Translations under genes and position numbers: made by a program | Assembly (NCBI GenBank): GCA_905221615.1 | Contig: CAJNDT010003535.1 | Coordinates: 560,001-624,000 of the forward strand | DNA length: 64,000 bases | Source of the DNA: Symbiodinium sp. CCMP2592 | Taxonomy: Eukaryota > Sar > Dinophyceae > Suessiales > Symbiodiniaceae | Direction: 5' to 3' | The notes under the pieces: generated by a model | Databases searched by the model: none | What the model was told of the DNA's origin: nothing | The model's input: only the letters and a program-made list of their open reading frames with translations | Shown here: in pieces, positions 52,742 through 63,976 of the stretch | How the letters are laid out: each line of letters begins with the position of its first letter | Position numbering within the stretch: the first letter of the stretch is position 1

Positions 52742-52904
52742 AATTGCCCTTGTAGATCCCTTGTAGTAGCCCTTATAAACCCCTTTAAAGGAACCCTGTT
52801 CTAATTATTGAGGCCCCTAGATTAGACGACCGACTCAGCTGCCTTACTGTTTCCTGAGAGCGTGTGAAGTCACAATACTTTTGCAGGCACAGGCTCCCTT
52901 CGTA

Positions 52905-53040
52905 GGGTTTAGGGTTAGAAGGGTTTAGGGTTAAGGGGTTGAGGGGTTTAGGGTTTAGGGTTTTAGGGTTTAGGGTTTTAGGTTTAGGTGTTTAGGGTTT
53001 AGGGGTTTGGGGTCTAGGGGTTTAGGGTTTAGGGTACGCA
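52905..53040. repeat. TTTAGGG-derived tract
   Basis: GGGTTTAGGG units with one- and two-base interruptions, directly upstream of the gene start at 53075. Confidence 0.9.
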
Positions 53041-53074
53041 GAGATTGACTTGAGCTCCTGATGCTGAAGCCGTG

Positions 53075-54418
53075 ATGCCGCCCAAAAAGAAGGGCGGCAA
53101 CCCTGTGAAAAGGACTATAAGAGGGACCCGAAGTTAGACATCTCCCCTATATTTTAAATACCAATACAAGTAACAATCATGATGACAACAATAATCGTAA
53201 CAGTAATAATTGTAATAATAATAGTAAGAATAACTAATAGTAATATCAATGATAATCATAATCAGAACTACAACAACCCCCCAAGGGTCCAAGTACCCAA
53301 TAGTCATATACTCTCCCAAATCCTAACCTACATAACTACTATCCTAAAGCCGAGTACTTGATTATTGGGTCCTTTGGACCCTTGGGGTTAATTTAGATTG
53401 CCACGATAGGGATAACTATTATTAATAATAATGATAATGATACTCAGAACTATAATCCCCTAACCCCTAAAACCCTAAAGCCCTAAACCCCTAAAACCCC
53501 CTAAACCCTAACCCCTAAACCCCTAAAACCCTAAAACCCTCAACCCCTGAACCCTCAACCTCTAAAGCCCTAAACCCCTGAACCCTAAACCCCTAAACCC
53601 TAAACTCTAAATAAACCCCTAAACCCTAAACCCTAAATAAACCCCTAAACCCTAAATAATGATTAGTCTACTGCCATCCTCCAGGCCCTGCAGAAGGCGA
53701 TGGTGCCAGTGGAGGCGAGCACAGATACCGACCTGCGCGAAGTTGTCTTTACGAGGGTGTACTGTACTTGGAGGTTCATGGGTAGTTATAAGTAGGGTGA
53801 TAAGTAGGGTAACTATACTTATAGCCCAGATTACTCGGGGACTTTTGACTCCACTTGTAACTACCCATGAGCCTCCAAGTAAGGCCTCTAGTCACAGGCT
53901 CCACGGTAGTTCCATTTTGGGGTTACCTTATAAGATCCTAAGCGATTATTATCTACCTTATAGGATCCTAATTATGAAACACAAGAAGGAACTACTATGG
54001 AGCCTCTAGGTAGTAGTCTGTCGGGTTTAGGGCACTAAGCTTCAACTGCCCATCGCTTCTACTATCTCCGTGGGCCCCGAAGCTAGCAGACAGGATCTGA
54101 CTCAGTGTGCATTGCCATGCGATGTGGAGATACGGTTGATGATATAAATCCTGCATTACCCATAATAAGGAATATACCATAATTCCCATAGTCTATGGTC
54201 CTTAAGGTAGTGCAGGATTTATATCAACAACCGTATTCAGACAAGTTGTCAGACCAGGTGATGAAACTGGCCCTCACAAATTTCAGAAAGTCTGGATGAT
54301 CTACTGTTACTGCCGACTCGATCGATCATCGGAGCCTTTGGGCGCATCATACTCCAAATCCGAATTCATCAGGGTGTGTCGGGTTTTGCAGCATTGCACC
54401 TCCGTGGGCTGCATGCGT
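53075..54418 (+). CDS. Four-exon gene, unknown function (partial)
   Basis: Exon 1 53075-53104 (MPPKKKGGNP, GT donor), exon 2 53685-53756 (ALQKAMVPVEASTDTDLREV then VFTR, between CCTCCAG and GTGTAC), exon 3 54040-54134 (STISVGPEASRQDLTQCALP then CDVEI), and exon 4 54241-54418 (RPGDETGPHKFQKVWMIYCY then SKSEFIRVCRVLQHC). All junctions are GT-AG and the phases (0, 0, 2) keep one frame. The introns are made of CCCTAAA tracts and elements of families I, C, D and F. A lysine-rich N-terminus suggests a nucleic-acid or nuclear protein. A later exon may lie at 54452-54617. Confidence 0.5.
53281..53391. mobile_element. Family-I inverted-repeat element
   Basis: AAGGGTCCAAGTACCCAATA and TTATTGGGTCCTTTGGACCC ends. 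A close copy is at 55444-55541 with the same core (CCTAACCTACATAA). Confidence 0.85.
53765..53881. mobile_element. Family-C inverted-repeat element at an intron start
   Basis: TACTTGGAGGTTCATGGGTA begins eight bases after the exon 2 donor; the right arm is CTACCCATGAGCCTCCAAG. Confidence 0.88.
53888..54012. mobile_element. Family-D inverted-repeat element
   Basis: CTCTAGTCACAGGCTCCACG and CTACTATGGAGCCTCTAGG ends; the CTTATAGGATCCTAA core is duplicated. Confidence 0.8.
54135..54240 (+). mobile_element. Family-F element forming a GT-AG intron (F2)
   Basis: Starts GTTGATGATATAAATCCTGC and ends CAACAACCGTATTCAG. Excision joins exons 3 and 4 with a 60-codon open continuation. Confidence 0.65.
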
Positions 54419-54992
54419 GTTAGGGTTCAGGGGTTTACATAGGTTTTTTGAGTCAGTCATTTGCCTCCCCCCATTGATGACCCCCGCCCCTTCTGATGTG
54501 GCCTACTCTTCTTACTTGCCCAAGCCTAAGACTAACACCATGAGCAAGACTCAAATTAAGATGAGTACAGACATTAAGGCTGGCACGAGGACGAATCGCC
54601 GATGTTGCGGCTGCTGATGATGGAAGTAACACAAAGGATGGTGACGATCGTGATGATGCCACAAGTGTGATTTGGCTAATGGGTGATGAAGATGCTGTCA
54701 TTACCATGATGATGACGGGGGTATTGTGTATGAAAGGGTTCGACTGACGTGGATGTGATGGAGGTTTGCTGAGTATGTTGCAGAGTTCTTCACTTTTACC
54801 ATCCAGCTGTCTGCATAAGTTCACCGCTTGATAGAAAGCCGCACTCCATGCTGCAGCATTTCGCTTGCCAGGTGGACCAGAGACTTTATGTTAGGGCTTA
54901 TAAGTCTGGCATGTTCTGAGTGTGGTAAGATGGTAATTGCATTGAAACTCTAAAAAAGAGCCTTCTAAGGATTCTAAGGACCTGCTAAAGAT

Positions 54993-55322
54993 CAGCCCAA
55001 AGCAGCATAATTGGAAGGGTCACAACAGTTGGCCACATATCCGCGTACCACAAATGTAGCACTGGCAACCCCGCAGACCACTCAGCTCTGCGAGGGTTTA
55101 GGGCTTAGGGCATTTTTCTTAGTTCTAGACCTTGCTGCGGACCATGGCGTGGCGACGAGTTTTCCCAGCATGGCATCGCACCCTTGTCTGAGTCCAGCAA
55201 TCAGCTGCAAGCATGTCGTTGGTACAACTAACTGCTATGTTTCATTACACTGTTTGCTGGTTTTCTGCTATTGCCCAATGCGCTGTGTACAGACAGCACA
55301 CTCCCTGTGGGCACCGTTCTAG
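54993..55322 (+). CDS. Exon-like segments, unknown
   Basis: 54993-55094 reads IIGRVTTVGHISAYHKCSTG then NPADHSALR. After a T/G tract ending TTCTTAG, 55122-55322 is open in two frames (CKHVVGTTNCYVSLHCLLVF in one, CCGPWRGDEFSQHGIAPLSE in the other). The frame cannot be fixed. Confidence 0.3.
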
Positions 55323-55443
55323 TCTGGTTTTGTGTAAACCCTGCATTGGTCCCGAAGCACTGCACAGTGGATGCAGCGAGCTCGGCTGCAGCACATGCTG
55401 ATAGGCGCAATGCACGCAATGCAAGTCCGAATGCCGTCCCCCC

Positions 55444-55541
55444 CCAAAGGGTCCAAGCATCAACCTCCAAAATCCTAACCTACATAATTACTATCCTAAA
55501 ACCGAGTACCTAATTATTGGGTCCTTTGGACCCTTAGGGTC
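55444..55541. mobile_element. Family-I inverted-repeat element
   Basis: AAAGGGTCCAAGCATCAACC and ATTGGGTCCTTTGGACCCTTAG ends; the right end carries TTAG. Confidence 0.85.
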
Positions 55542-55600
55542 CCCCAAGCCTGAAGCACCAAGCCCTTTATCAGGAGCCCCAAACCCTCAACCCTAATTGG

Positions 55601-55693
55601 AGGTTCATGGGGTTATAAGTCCCTAATATTGGCTATAAGTATAGTTACCCTACTTATAACCCTGCTTATGACTACCCATGAACCTCCAAGTAG
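55601..55693. mobile_element. Family-C inverted-repeat element
   Basis: TTGGAGGTTCATGGGGTTAT and ACTACCCATGAACCTCCAAG ends. Confidence 0.92.
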
Positions 55694-55959
55694 ACCTAAA
55701 CTTCAACCCTATGTTGAACCCCAGAGTGCTAAGTTGCTGAATTGGGCTCTATTCAGGTCTTCGGGCGGGTTTCGGGGGATACATCAGTCAGAAACCTAGG
55801 CCTAGGGTGGGTCTAGGCAAGACGCCTAAAGCCTAAAAGACTACACACTAAACCTTGAGAAAGAAAAGAACCCAAGACCTCAAGGCTAAGCCGTAGAGAA
55901 CCCCACCGACGCCAAAGCTTTGGACTCGAGAAACCAGGGTCCCTGAACGAGTTTATTAG

Positions 55960-56034
55960 ATTTTTATCGAAGTGTCCGCAACACTAGCCTTTGCCTTTGG
56001 GCTAGGAAGCCGTGAAACATGTGTCTTTGGAGAC
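55960..56034 (+). CDS. Exon-like segment, hydrophobic
   Basis: After TTTATTAG, frame IFIEVSATLAFAFGLGSRET then CVFGD, donor GTAGGA. 56250-56280 is a (TG)n tract. Confidence 0.35.
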
Positions 56035-56390
56035 GTAGGATTCGAGACACCGAAAATCCACTGAATCATGCACTCGTGAACCCTGATTCCTACTTAACAC
56101 CTATAGACCCAAACCCTGAAAGCCTAAAGGCTCGCACCCCTCCCCCAAGTCAGCCCCAAACCGCCAAGCCCAGGCATGCCGGCCCTCGTCTCACAAAGCC
56201 GATTGCTGCAACCCAGCAGGCTCGAAAACTTTTATCCACCTCTGCTTTTGTGTGTGTGTGTGCATGTGTGTGTGTGTGGCTGTGTTGCTGGATGTTTGAG
56301 TGGTTCGCGGGGGTTGGGTTTAGGGTTTTGGTTACAATAAGTGCGACTATAGTGGGTTTAGCAACTGGTTTGGTAAGCTTTTAACTTTTC

Positions 56391-57208
56391 AGGGCTTATA
56401 CAACCGTACAACAAGTATCAGAAAAAGCTTCTTTGGGCCAGGCCTCTCGGCTCTTAAGCATTTTGGGCTTAGGGTTTGGGGTTTTCGGGCTTTTAGGTGG
56501 TTTGAGGTTAGGGTTTAGGGCTTCGTCGTGGTTTTCGGATACTGGAGAGGCCTTCAGGGCTAATGGCGATCGAATGAATCTGAGGCGAGGGTTTAGGGTT
56601 TAGGCTTTCGGGTTTGGGGTTTAGGGTTTAGGCTTTAGGGTTTGGGGGGCTTCCTGGCAGCAAGGCTCAAAAGTGACTTGCGAATGTGAAACTGTTGAAT
56701 TGGGTTCGGCCCCTACTCAGTAATAGTTGAACAACATACTATAGACATATTAGGACCTTAATAGTAGCCCTACTATAGACTCTTACTGTATGGGGGCAGT
56801 ACCTAACTTTTGAACCTCCAATCTGCTGCGCAGGCTTCGTCTCAGACCCTGCCCATCTTTGCGCTGCAGCGGCACTATCTCGGGAGCTTTGGCTGTCATG
56901 GCTTGTGGTGTGGTACGCGTTGGGTTTACAAGTTTTAGGGTTTCTATGTATACAAATTAGGCACCTATACTCATGTTCGTGTAATTGTTTAAATTAGCTA
57001 TGCAAGCCTTCGCAAGCACGTCATACAACGGTTGTGTACCATAGCCACAGTCCAAGATCTATCTGCAGGGCCCAGCTTGTACCCCTCATTTTGTCAATAT
57101 CGGCCACACGTCGTTGATATCTCAATTAAAGGGGCGTTGAGATCTCTTGTCATCAATGACGCGAGGATTGCCGCGCGTGAGAGCAGTCTTCGAGGAAAAC
57201 TTGGCTGA
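56391..57208 (+). CDS. Cluster of exon-like segments, unknown protein
   Basis: 56391-56470 (TVQQVSEKASLGQASRLLSI), 56522-56592 (FSDTGEAFRANGDRMNLR), 56649-56721 (WQQGSKVTCECETVELGSAP), 56835-56912 (after CTGCGCAG; two frames open), and 56998-57208, a 69-codon open end (YASLRKHVIQRLCTIATVQD ... ISIKGALRSLVINDARIAAR) terminated by TGA. An inverted-repeat element separates the third and fourth (56706-56822). Not all phases fit together. Confidence 0.38.
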
Positions 57209-57452
57209 CAGCGCAGCATGGGCTGCAATAAGAATTCGAGGGCTTAAGTACAGAAGTGTGGGATTTGGTCATCAACAAACCCTACATAGACCCGAAACCC
57301 CTAAACCCTAAACCTACAGATCTTGTTGAAGGTTAGGAGGCTTAATGAGCTCAGGTGGTAAAGGGACCCATCCCAGGGATATACTCTGGCCTTGAAGTAT
57401 CTGTGTAGGATGGTAGGAAGCCCTTCAAAGCCTAAGTAGACAATGTGCCATT

Positions 57453-57550
57453 GTTGATGATCTAAATCCTGCATGACCCACAATAAGGAATATACCATAA
57501 TTCCCATAGTCTAGGGTCCTTAAGGTAATGCAGGATTTATATCATCAACC
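57453..57550. mobile_element. Family-F inverted-repeat element (F3)
   Basis: GTTGATGATCTAAATCCTGC and GCAGGATTTATATCATCAAC ends with the shared TATGGTATATTCC-type core. Confidence 0.92.
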
Positions 57551-57638
57551 GTAGTTAGGTACATGGAACCTTGGGATCATAGATTGTCAGATCCCTTCCC
57601 ATACACGCGACTCCTGCTGTTGATGTCAAGTGTGTAAT

Positions 57639-60600
57639 ATGGCATCAGTGGTTTTGCACACAAACTCCACCGCTGCATTCCAGTCTCAGTCTCACGAAAG
57701 CTTGCGGTTGCTCCAGATTTCTGACTCCGAAACCATACAGCTAAACCACGAATCATAAGCCTAAGACCCGAAGGCCTACACTCTAGACCTTTCTTTGCTC
57801 TCTCCAGGTTCTCATGGTCGAGCCCACTGGCTTTTGCTCCAATGATGAGACAATGCAGGATCTTTGAAAGGTTTAGGCTTACATAGGGTTCCGGGAAGCG
57901 TTTTATAAGGCTTCCCAAGGGGTCCATGTATCCATGTGGTAGATACATTGGCCGTAAAGTAACTAAACCCCCAAAAGTAGGTAAAATAGTGGCCCCAAAC
58001 CTATACAAGGCCATTATTCTACATATTTGGGGTCCAGGTAGTCCTTACATAGATGCTGTCAGGCCAAAGTACATGCTGTACGAGTATCTGGACCCTGTGG
58101 GTTCCACAGCGGTTATAAGGCCTTATACGGTTTGTAACATAGGGATACCGCGTTTTGAAGGTGCCTTTAGTCCGGACTGTAGTAAACAGGCTCTTTGGTC
58201 ATGCTTTTGATATTCACGATCACGAACAGCATCCACGTAGTGGCATAGTTGTTAGGACTCTATAAGACGCGGTCCTCAAACCGCAAACTGATGCTTGTCG
58301 TACTCATGATCAAGGCCAGTGCTTTTACGCGTTTTATTGGCAGCTTCATCGCTATGAGGCGGGCAAAACATGTTTGTCACATCTTTCTGCGGCAACCGTG
58401 TTCGTTCGTTGCCGCGCCGTAGTAAGTATCCTTCAATTCAGGCCGCCCTTTGCCACCAGCTCCAAACCCCCAACTACACTCTTATCAACACTATCCCCAA
58501 ACTCCTTGAAACACCAAGCCCAACAGAACGAAAGTTCCAACCTCGACAAAGCTCTTGACGCCCAACTCCTCAAACTACTAGCGCCGAAGCCCAGAAGTCC
58601 GTGAAAGCTGGATTCCCCAAAATCCCCGACCCTAATCCGCTTCATTTGACTCATTGGCCATAGCTGGGCATACGAAGTTCGGGTCTCTACGTATTCCTCG
58701 TGGTTTTTCCAACCCCGGACTTATAACTTGCAATCCAAAGCTCAGAAACAGAAAGCCGTGATTTCGACTCTTTGGGCTTTTAGGGCTTTGAGTGCTTCGG
58801 GTGTTGGGGGCTCACCTCAGCCTAGCAGACCTGAAGCAATGCGGGAGTTTCCATAAAATGAAGGGTACTTCATTTCTGGATCCTTATAATAAGGATTCTA
58901 CCATTTAGGGTACTAGTCAGGATCCTCATAATAGGGATTCTACCATTTCGGGTACTATTTTGCCCTCCCCCCATTTTCGGAACCTGCCCCCCCCCGTCAT
59001 GTCGCAGGACAACAAGTTTATGAAAAGCATGGATACCCCGACGACCGTGGAAGAGCTGAGGCTCCTCACTACTGGGTTCTCTGATGGGCAGCGGGGACTA
59101 CTTGCAGGTTTTTTTGGGTAGTTATACGGCGTCCTTCGAGGGTCCCTTTAAAGGGATCTATAGGGGTTCTATAAGGGTATAGGGTTTAGGGTCTGCTTGG
59201 AGGTTCATCGGTAGTTATACGTGGGGGCTAGAAGTCCCCTAATATGGGTTATAAGTATAGTTACCCTACTTATAACCCTACTTACAACTACCTATGCACC
59301 TCCATATAGGGTTTTACTTTCAATTTCTGGCGCTTGTGCTACTACTATGACTAGCATCGCCGTCACCATCATCACCACCATCCTCATCATCGGCACCCGC
59401 ATCAACGTCATCATCATCATCATCATCATTATCGTTATCACCGAGGAAGTGGCAGCAGTCGCAGTGACACTGAGATAGCTGCGATACTGAACGCATTGGT
59501 AGCGGCAGTGTTGTGGTTGCAATCAATAGTTGTTTCGCAAGTCTGTTCGCCGTCGGTTTTGCCGTAGTAGAAGCAACCGCAGAAGAGCCAGAACTTAGCA
59601 TGAACCGTCATCATCATCATCACCATCATCAATACCACTTCCACACCATCATGATCAGTATCATCACCAATGGCATGCAGACATGCTTTCATCAGCTTCC
59701 GGTATTACCGTATTACCACAAGAGAGACGAATAAATCACAAACCCTCGACGCTCAAAGCCATGCCCTGCACTTCACAGAGACCTTGGCAGTTCTTGACAC
59801 CCGAAGTTTCCAAAGGACGCAGAAGTTGGGTACTTGGTTCAGGGGCTTACGGCTTCAAGGGTTTAGGTTTTTAGGGTTTCGGCGGTTTAGGGGGCTTAGG
59901 ATTGTTTTCGTTGTTGGCGAGTCTTTTTCGGGAGTTCGTGATAATTAGGTACTTGGACCCTCAGGGTCAGGTACAGCTTTGCTCCAAAATACGGGACCCA
60001 GACTGATGGTTTCTCTTCAGATCCGAAACCTATGCGCACCCTCATGCCATCCCTCTTACGGTTGATGATATAGACCCCGCATGACCTTAAGGACCCTAGA
60101 CTATGGGAATTATGGTATACTGTGGGCAATGCAGGATTTATATCATCAACCCTATCTCCACATCGCATGACAATTCACACTGAGTCAGATCCTGTCTGCT
60201 AGCTTCGGGGCCCACGGAGACATTAGATGCGATGAGCAATGCAGGATTTATATCATCAACAGTAGGAGCCCGGGAGCATGTAGCATAACTTTTTCCACAG
60301 CCCGCGACCCCAACAGAAATCCAACTCCAGAGCCTTAAAGTGACAAAAAAGGCTTTAACCCTAAACCCCTAAACCCTAAACCCTATTAGGATCCTTATAG
60401 AGCCCCGCTAGAACCCCACCCCAAAAACCTAGCTCCAGAGCTATCAAAAGACAAAGAGAAGCCTATTAGGATCCTTATAGACCCCTACCCTAGTAGTCGA
60501 GTAGGTAACCTTTGACTTTTTTGGGGTAGTATAGTCCCTATATAAGCCCTATATAACCAAAAATGTTAACCTCTAGTTCCCCTGACAAATAGGCTACTAC

Positions 60601-63600
60601 AACCCGAATAGAACCTTACGGATCCCTTAGAGGAGCCCACACCCGAACCTCCCGTTTCTGAACTCAGGGCCGCGGCGATGGCTGAGTGGCAGAATCTCGT
60701 AGAGTTACTCAGAGAAGCCGGCGTGGAAGTCCTCACCGCGGAGGCCAGTGAGGGCTCAGAGTTTTGGGTTCAGGGTTCGATAGTTAGTAGGGTATAGGGT
60801 TGCGGGTTGTGGCTTGGGGTTGTATTTAATTTTGGCCAGCTATAGTTTAACCCTAAATCCTTGGCCGAAGCCGCTTGAAATCCTAAACTCCTAAACCCTA
60901 GCAGAGTTGGTAAGGGCTCAGCCGGGTTCCCAGAACTCTGCAAATATCCCCCAAATAAGGAATATATTCTAAATGATAGTAGGATCCCTTATATGCATAC
61001 CCTAAACCCTATAGATCCCTTCTAGATCTCGTAAATATTATAGAGGAACCCTATCACTATGCAGGTATTCCTTCCTGAAGAGATATGGGAGTCTCCTACA
61101 ATCGGGGACCCGAATCTAGTATGCTAAATAGTAGGATCCTTATTATAAGGGCTCCAACATAAGGTACCCCTAAATTCTCGGAAACTCTGAGCCCTAAACC
61201 CTTTAGAGATCCCTTATAGCTCCCTTTAAGGAACCCTATATAAGGATCCCTTTAAACGTACCCCAAATTTTCGGAAGCTCCCATATGGGTGGTTGTCAAA
61301 ACTAGGGTCCCTTTTTGGGTCCCTATTATAATACGGCACCTATTATTCACGGTGCCCCAAAAAGGAGCCTTAATCTTGACAACTACCCAAATTGCAATGG
61401 AGACCATAGGTAGAGTTTATAAACCCTAAACCCTAAACCCCTAAACCCCTAAACCCCTAAACCCTAAACCCGGGCCCACAAAAAAAAAAGAAAAAACTAA
61501 ACCCAACTCCCATATCACTATGGGCTATTAGACCCTAAAGATCCCTCTTAGGACCTTATTAAGGGTAGGTTAAGGTACCCAGAAGGTCTAATAGCCCATA
61601 GTGGTATGGAAGTCTCTGCGCAGTAGGCTTCAGGCGAGGCAAGGGCTGGATTTCGGACGTTTCCGGCTGCGCTGTGCTTGGAGGAGGTTTTTTTGGGGTA
61701 GTTATAAGGGTTCCCTTAAGGGTCCCTTTTACAGGGATCTATAGGGATTCTGTAAGGGTATAAGGTTTAGGGCTCTGCTTGGAGGGGGTTTCGGGTTTTT
61801 AGGGCTTTTCGGGTTTAGGGAGTATAGGGTTTATAGGGCTTAGGGTTTCGAGTTTTGCCTCAGGTTTTGGCTTGGGCTTCTGCGCGGGCTTGGAGTTTAA
61901 GGTTTTGGGAGTCTAATTGCGGGTTTCGGGTTTAAAGGCCTTAGGCTTTGCAATTCCGGGGTGTGGGGATCGGTTTCGAGATTCCTGAAGCATGCAGTAT
62001 TGGCTTGCGTTTGAGGGATGTAGGTCTTGGGATGAACTAACTTATTTCGAAGGGCAGGGGCTCCTGTAATACTTTCACTGTAATACACTCCTTCTAAGAC
62101 TCCCCAGACCCTATGCTATTTGTTGACTTCTATTGCGTTTCGGCTTCAGGATTTAGGGTTTGGGGTTTGTCAGGTTAGAGATACGGGTTCAAGGTTTAGG
62201 GTTTATGCCCAAAAGTTCATGGTTTAGGGAAAAAGGTGCGTGCCAATCACGATGCCCACGTTCTAAACACTGATTTCCGGATTTTTACAGCCCGAACAGT
62301 TAGCAACTACCAAAATACTCCCAGTGGCCATTCTTAGGACGAGGATGCCGTAACATTTCTTCGGGTGTTCAAAGTTTGCGGGTCAGGGTTTGCTTGACAT
62401 CGATATACGACGTACACCTTTCTCCTCCAATTATGGAACTGCATAGATCCCCCTGTAGAACCAGGGAAAGAGCCCTCTGAAGAGCCTGTGCGAACGCCCT
62501 TCTCTATGTATCGAGGCCCTTATACTACCCGAAACCCCAACTAAATTCCCGAGCATAAATCCGGGAGCTCAATCAACTCTGAAAGCCTTACCGTAAGTGT
62601 CCTTTGTCCATGCACCTATATAGCATAGACATGGGCCTTAAAGTAGTCCTTATTATAGGTACTTTAGGGCCAAAGTGTCCGGACCCTCCACCTTAGTATA
62701 ACCCTATGTAAGCCCTTAAATCCGAAGCTCTAAGTACTATATCCCTAAGCCCAAACACGATAACCGGTTCTAAACCCTAAACCCTTAATTCCTAAGCTCT
62801 TACTAGGTTTGGATTTGGAGTAACTTTTTGTTCCCTTTCACTACAGAATCCTAGTTACAAGCAATTCTGCAAACCGTCGAAATCGGCACCCACACAGCTT
62901 CGGCTCTATTCCTCAACCCCTGAATCCTAAGCCCACAGAAGCCCACAGCTTCGGCTCTTCCTTAATTCGGAGGCTCAGGGGCTTCCAGACGAGGTCTTTC
63001 CCAACAACTGGCGCTCCGGCAGTGGGGTCATATACGAAGCGGGCCGTTAAGAAGTAATAAGAGTCTTCTAGGGTAGAGGGTGACAACAAAGCGCTCTATG
63101 CAAGAAGGAGTAAGGGTCTTCTAGCGTTTGAGAAGTGCCGGGCAGCGGATGTTATAATGCTCTATCTGGTTTTCTGTGCAGGAGAAGCATTCATTCTGGT
63201 GCGTTTATGCACGTTTCAACATGACCCGCAAACAAGCGCCCATCACTATTTTGAGTGTTTATATGATTTTATATGCGCATGGTACATGTGCTGCTAATAT
63301 ATTTTTGTGCGACATGACTCCCAGGTGGTTATTGGGCTCGTACTGCAAGCACTCAGAGGCATCCTACTCCTCTAACATCCTCTGACATGCTAAACTGCAT
63401 AGGGCACTGGTTGAGGGCTTAGAGATCAGAGTCAGAAAGACAATCTCACATTGTTCGGGAATTGAGTTTAGAGTTCAGGTTGCGGTGTCGGTGATGGCAG
63501 AAACTCTCTGATCACGACTGCTTGTCCACAGGTCTGCATCTCCCTCGGGGAGTGGGCAGGCACAAGGTAGCAATGCCGTTGTAATTACATATGCAGTTGG

Positions 63601-63946
63601 TGAGACTGACACTTAGGATGTAGGACCCACCCACATCATTAGTTGTCAGGGCGGGACGTCCAGTTAGCAGCCACATAATGCCGTAGGTGTTTATTGCAGG
63701 CAGTGTGTGCGGTTACCACTATTTCCAGACAAGAGCTATCTATACTCGGTGCCGCTAAGCAGTCGACCAGCTTTTGGAAAGAGGCTTCGCAACCCTTCTG
63801 CCACAACTGAAGCCTTAAACCCCAGAATTCCTGAAACCCTAAACCCGATGCCCTAAACCGGAACCTTCATGTCTCGAGGAAGCCGACACATGGAGCTGAG
63901 GTTCTCCACGCACGGCGATGGACGCTTGGTGATTTATCCGATGAAG
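57639..63946 (+). CDS. Amidinotransferase-superfamily hydrolase (CtlX-like), 3' end outside window
   Basis: Exons that fit the family in order: 57639-57740 (N-terminus from ATG, less certain), 57808-57858 (VLMVEPTGFCSNDETMQ), 59008-59087 (DNKFMKSMDTPTTVEELRLL), about 60668-60743 (AEWQNLVELLREAGVEVL), about 62973-63010 (GLPDEVFPNNW) and 63901-63946 (FSTHGDGRLVIYPMKV). Together these reproduce the conserved start of guanidino-group hydrolases: LMxxPxxFxxNxET..DN, a Leu/Val helix ending GVEV, then PDxVFPNNWFSTHxDG. Such enzymes deiminate or transfer the guanidino group of arginine-like substrates; the catalytic His and Cys would lie beyond the window. The joins imply GA, GC, GC and GC donors with AG acceptors (for example CAG|GATCTT..GCAG|GAC and TG|GCGCTC..CTGAG|G). 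Introns are 0.8-2.2 kb and contain families A, C, D, E, F, G and L. Confidence 0.7.
57916..58096. mobile_element. Family-E element, expanded, in amidinotransferase intron
   Basis: GGGGTCCATGTATCCATGTG and GTATCTGGACCCTGTGG ends. An inner inverted repeat (CCCCAAAAGTAGGTAAAATA / TATTCTACATATTTGGGG) suggests a nested element. Confidence 0.75.
58849..58985. mobile_element. Family-A element (A6) near an intron acceptor
   Basis: CGGGAGTTTCCATAAAATGA and CCCCCATTTTCGGAACCTG ends; the core GGATCCTTATAATAAGGATTC is duplicated. It ends about 20 bases before the CAG acceptor of the 59008 exon. Confidence 0.85.
59097..59304. mobile_element. Family-C element near an intron donor
   Basis: ACTTGCAGGTTTTTTTGGGT left arm, a second arm at 59197 (CTTGGAGGTTCATCGGTAG) and right arm ACTACCTATGCACCTCC. 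It begins nine bases after the exon end at 59087. Confidence 0.82.
59340..59640. repeat. (CAT)n-rich low-complexity region
   Basis: CAT/ATC triplets at 59360-59435 and 59610-59632, with two long overlapping open frames between. It lies in an intron of the amidinotransferase gene, so these frames are not called. Confidence 0.85.
60061..60150. mobile_element. Family-F inverted-repeat element (F4)
   Basis: GTTGATGATATAGACCCCGC and GCAGGATTTATATCATCAAC ends. A further half-copy is at 60237-60260. Confidence 0.9.
60151..60236 (-). repeat. Inverted duplicate of the 54.05 kb exon segment
   Basis: On the minus strand this reads IASNVSVGPEASRQDLTQCE, nearly the same as exon 3 at 54040-54134 (about 5 differences in 70 bases), and is likewise followed by a family-F element. 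A minus-strand open segment continues beyond F4 (RDGMRVRIGFGSEEKPSVWV, 60058-59965). Confidence 0.85.
61089..61275. mobile_element. Family-A element, two-part (A7)
   Basis: GGGAGTCTCCTACAATCGGG, internal TCTCGGAAACTC, and TTTTCGGAAGCTCCC ends. Confidence 0.85.
61291..61412. mobile_element. Family-G element plus right half of family D
   Basis: GGTTGTCAAAACTAGGGTCC ... TTGACAACTACCC, then AATTGCAATGGAGACCATAGG. It matches the right part of the composites at 45 kb, including the trailing CAGAGTTTATA-like sequence. Confidence 0.9.
61507..61612. mobile_element. Single-copy inverted-repeat element (family L)
   Basis: CCCATATCACTATGGGCTAT and ATAGCCCATAGTGGTATGG ends with a GGTACC-bearing core. 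Confidence 0.85.
61676..61785. mobile_element. Family-C element, direct-arm type
   Basis: CTTGGAGGAGGTTTTTTTGG left arm, shared core (GGGATCTATAGGGATTCTGT) with 16461 and 59097 copies, and CTTGGAGGGG at the right. Confidence 0.75.
62593..62690. mobile_element. Family-E element beginning GTAAGTGTCC
   Basis: GTAAGTGTCCTTTGTCCATG left arm, GTGTCCGGACCCTCCACC right arm. Confidence 0.7.
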
Positions 63947-63976
63947 GTGGGAGGTTCAGGACTGTAAAGTCAGGAC

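Noticed and set aside
58143-58850. Attractive plus-strand exon-like frames, including a possible 20-base intron GTAAGT...TTCAG at 58422-58441
   Set aside because: They lie within an intron of the amidinotransferase gene as inferred from family motifs. Chance open frames are common at this composition.
61624-61686. Exon-like segment reading GFRRGKGWISDVSGC in phase with 60747
   Set aside because: The amidinotransferase family requires the next exon at 62973, so this phase match is probably accidental.
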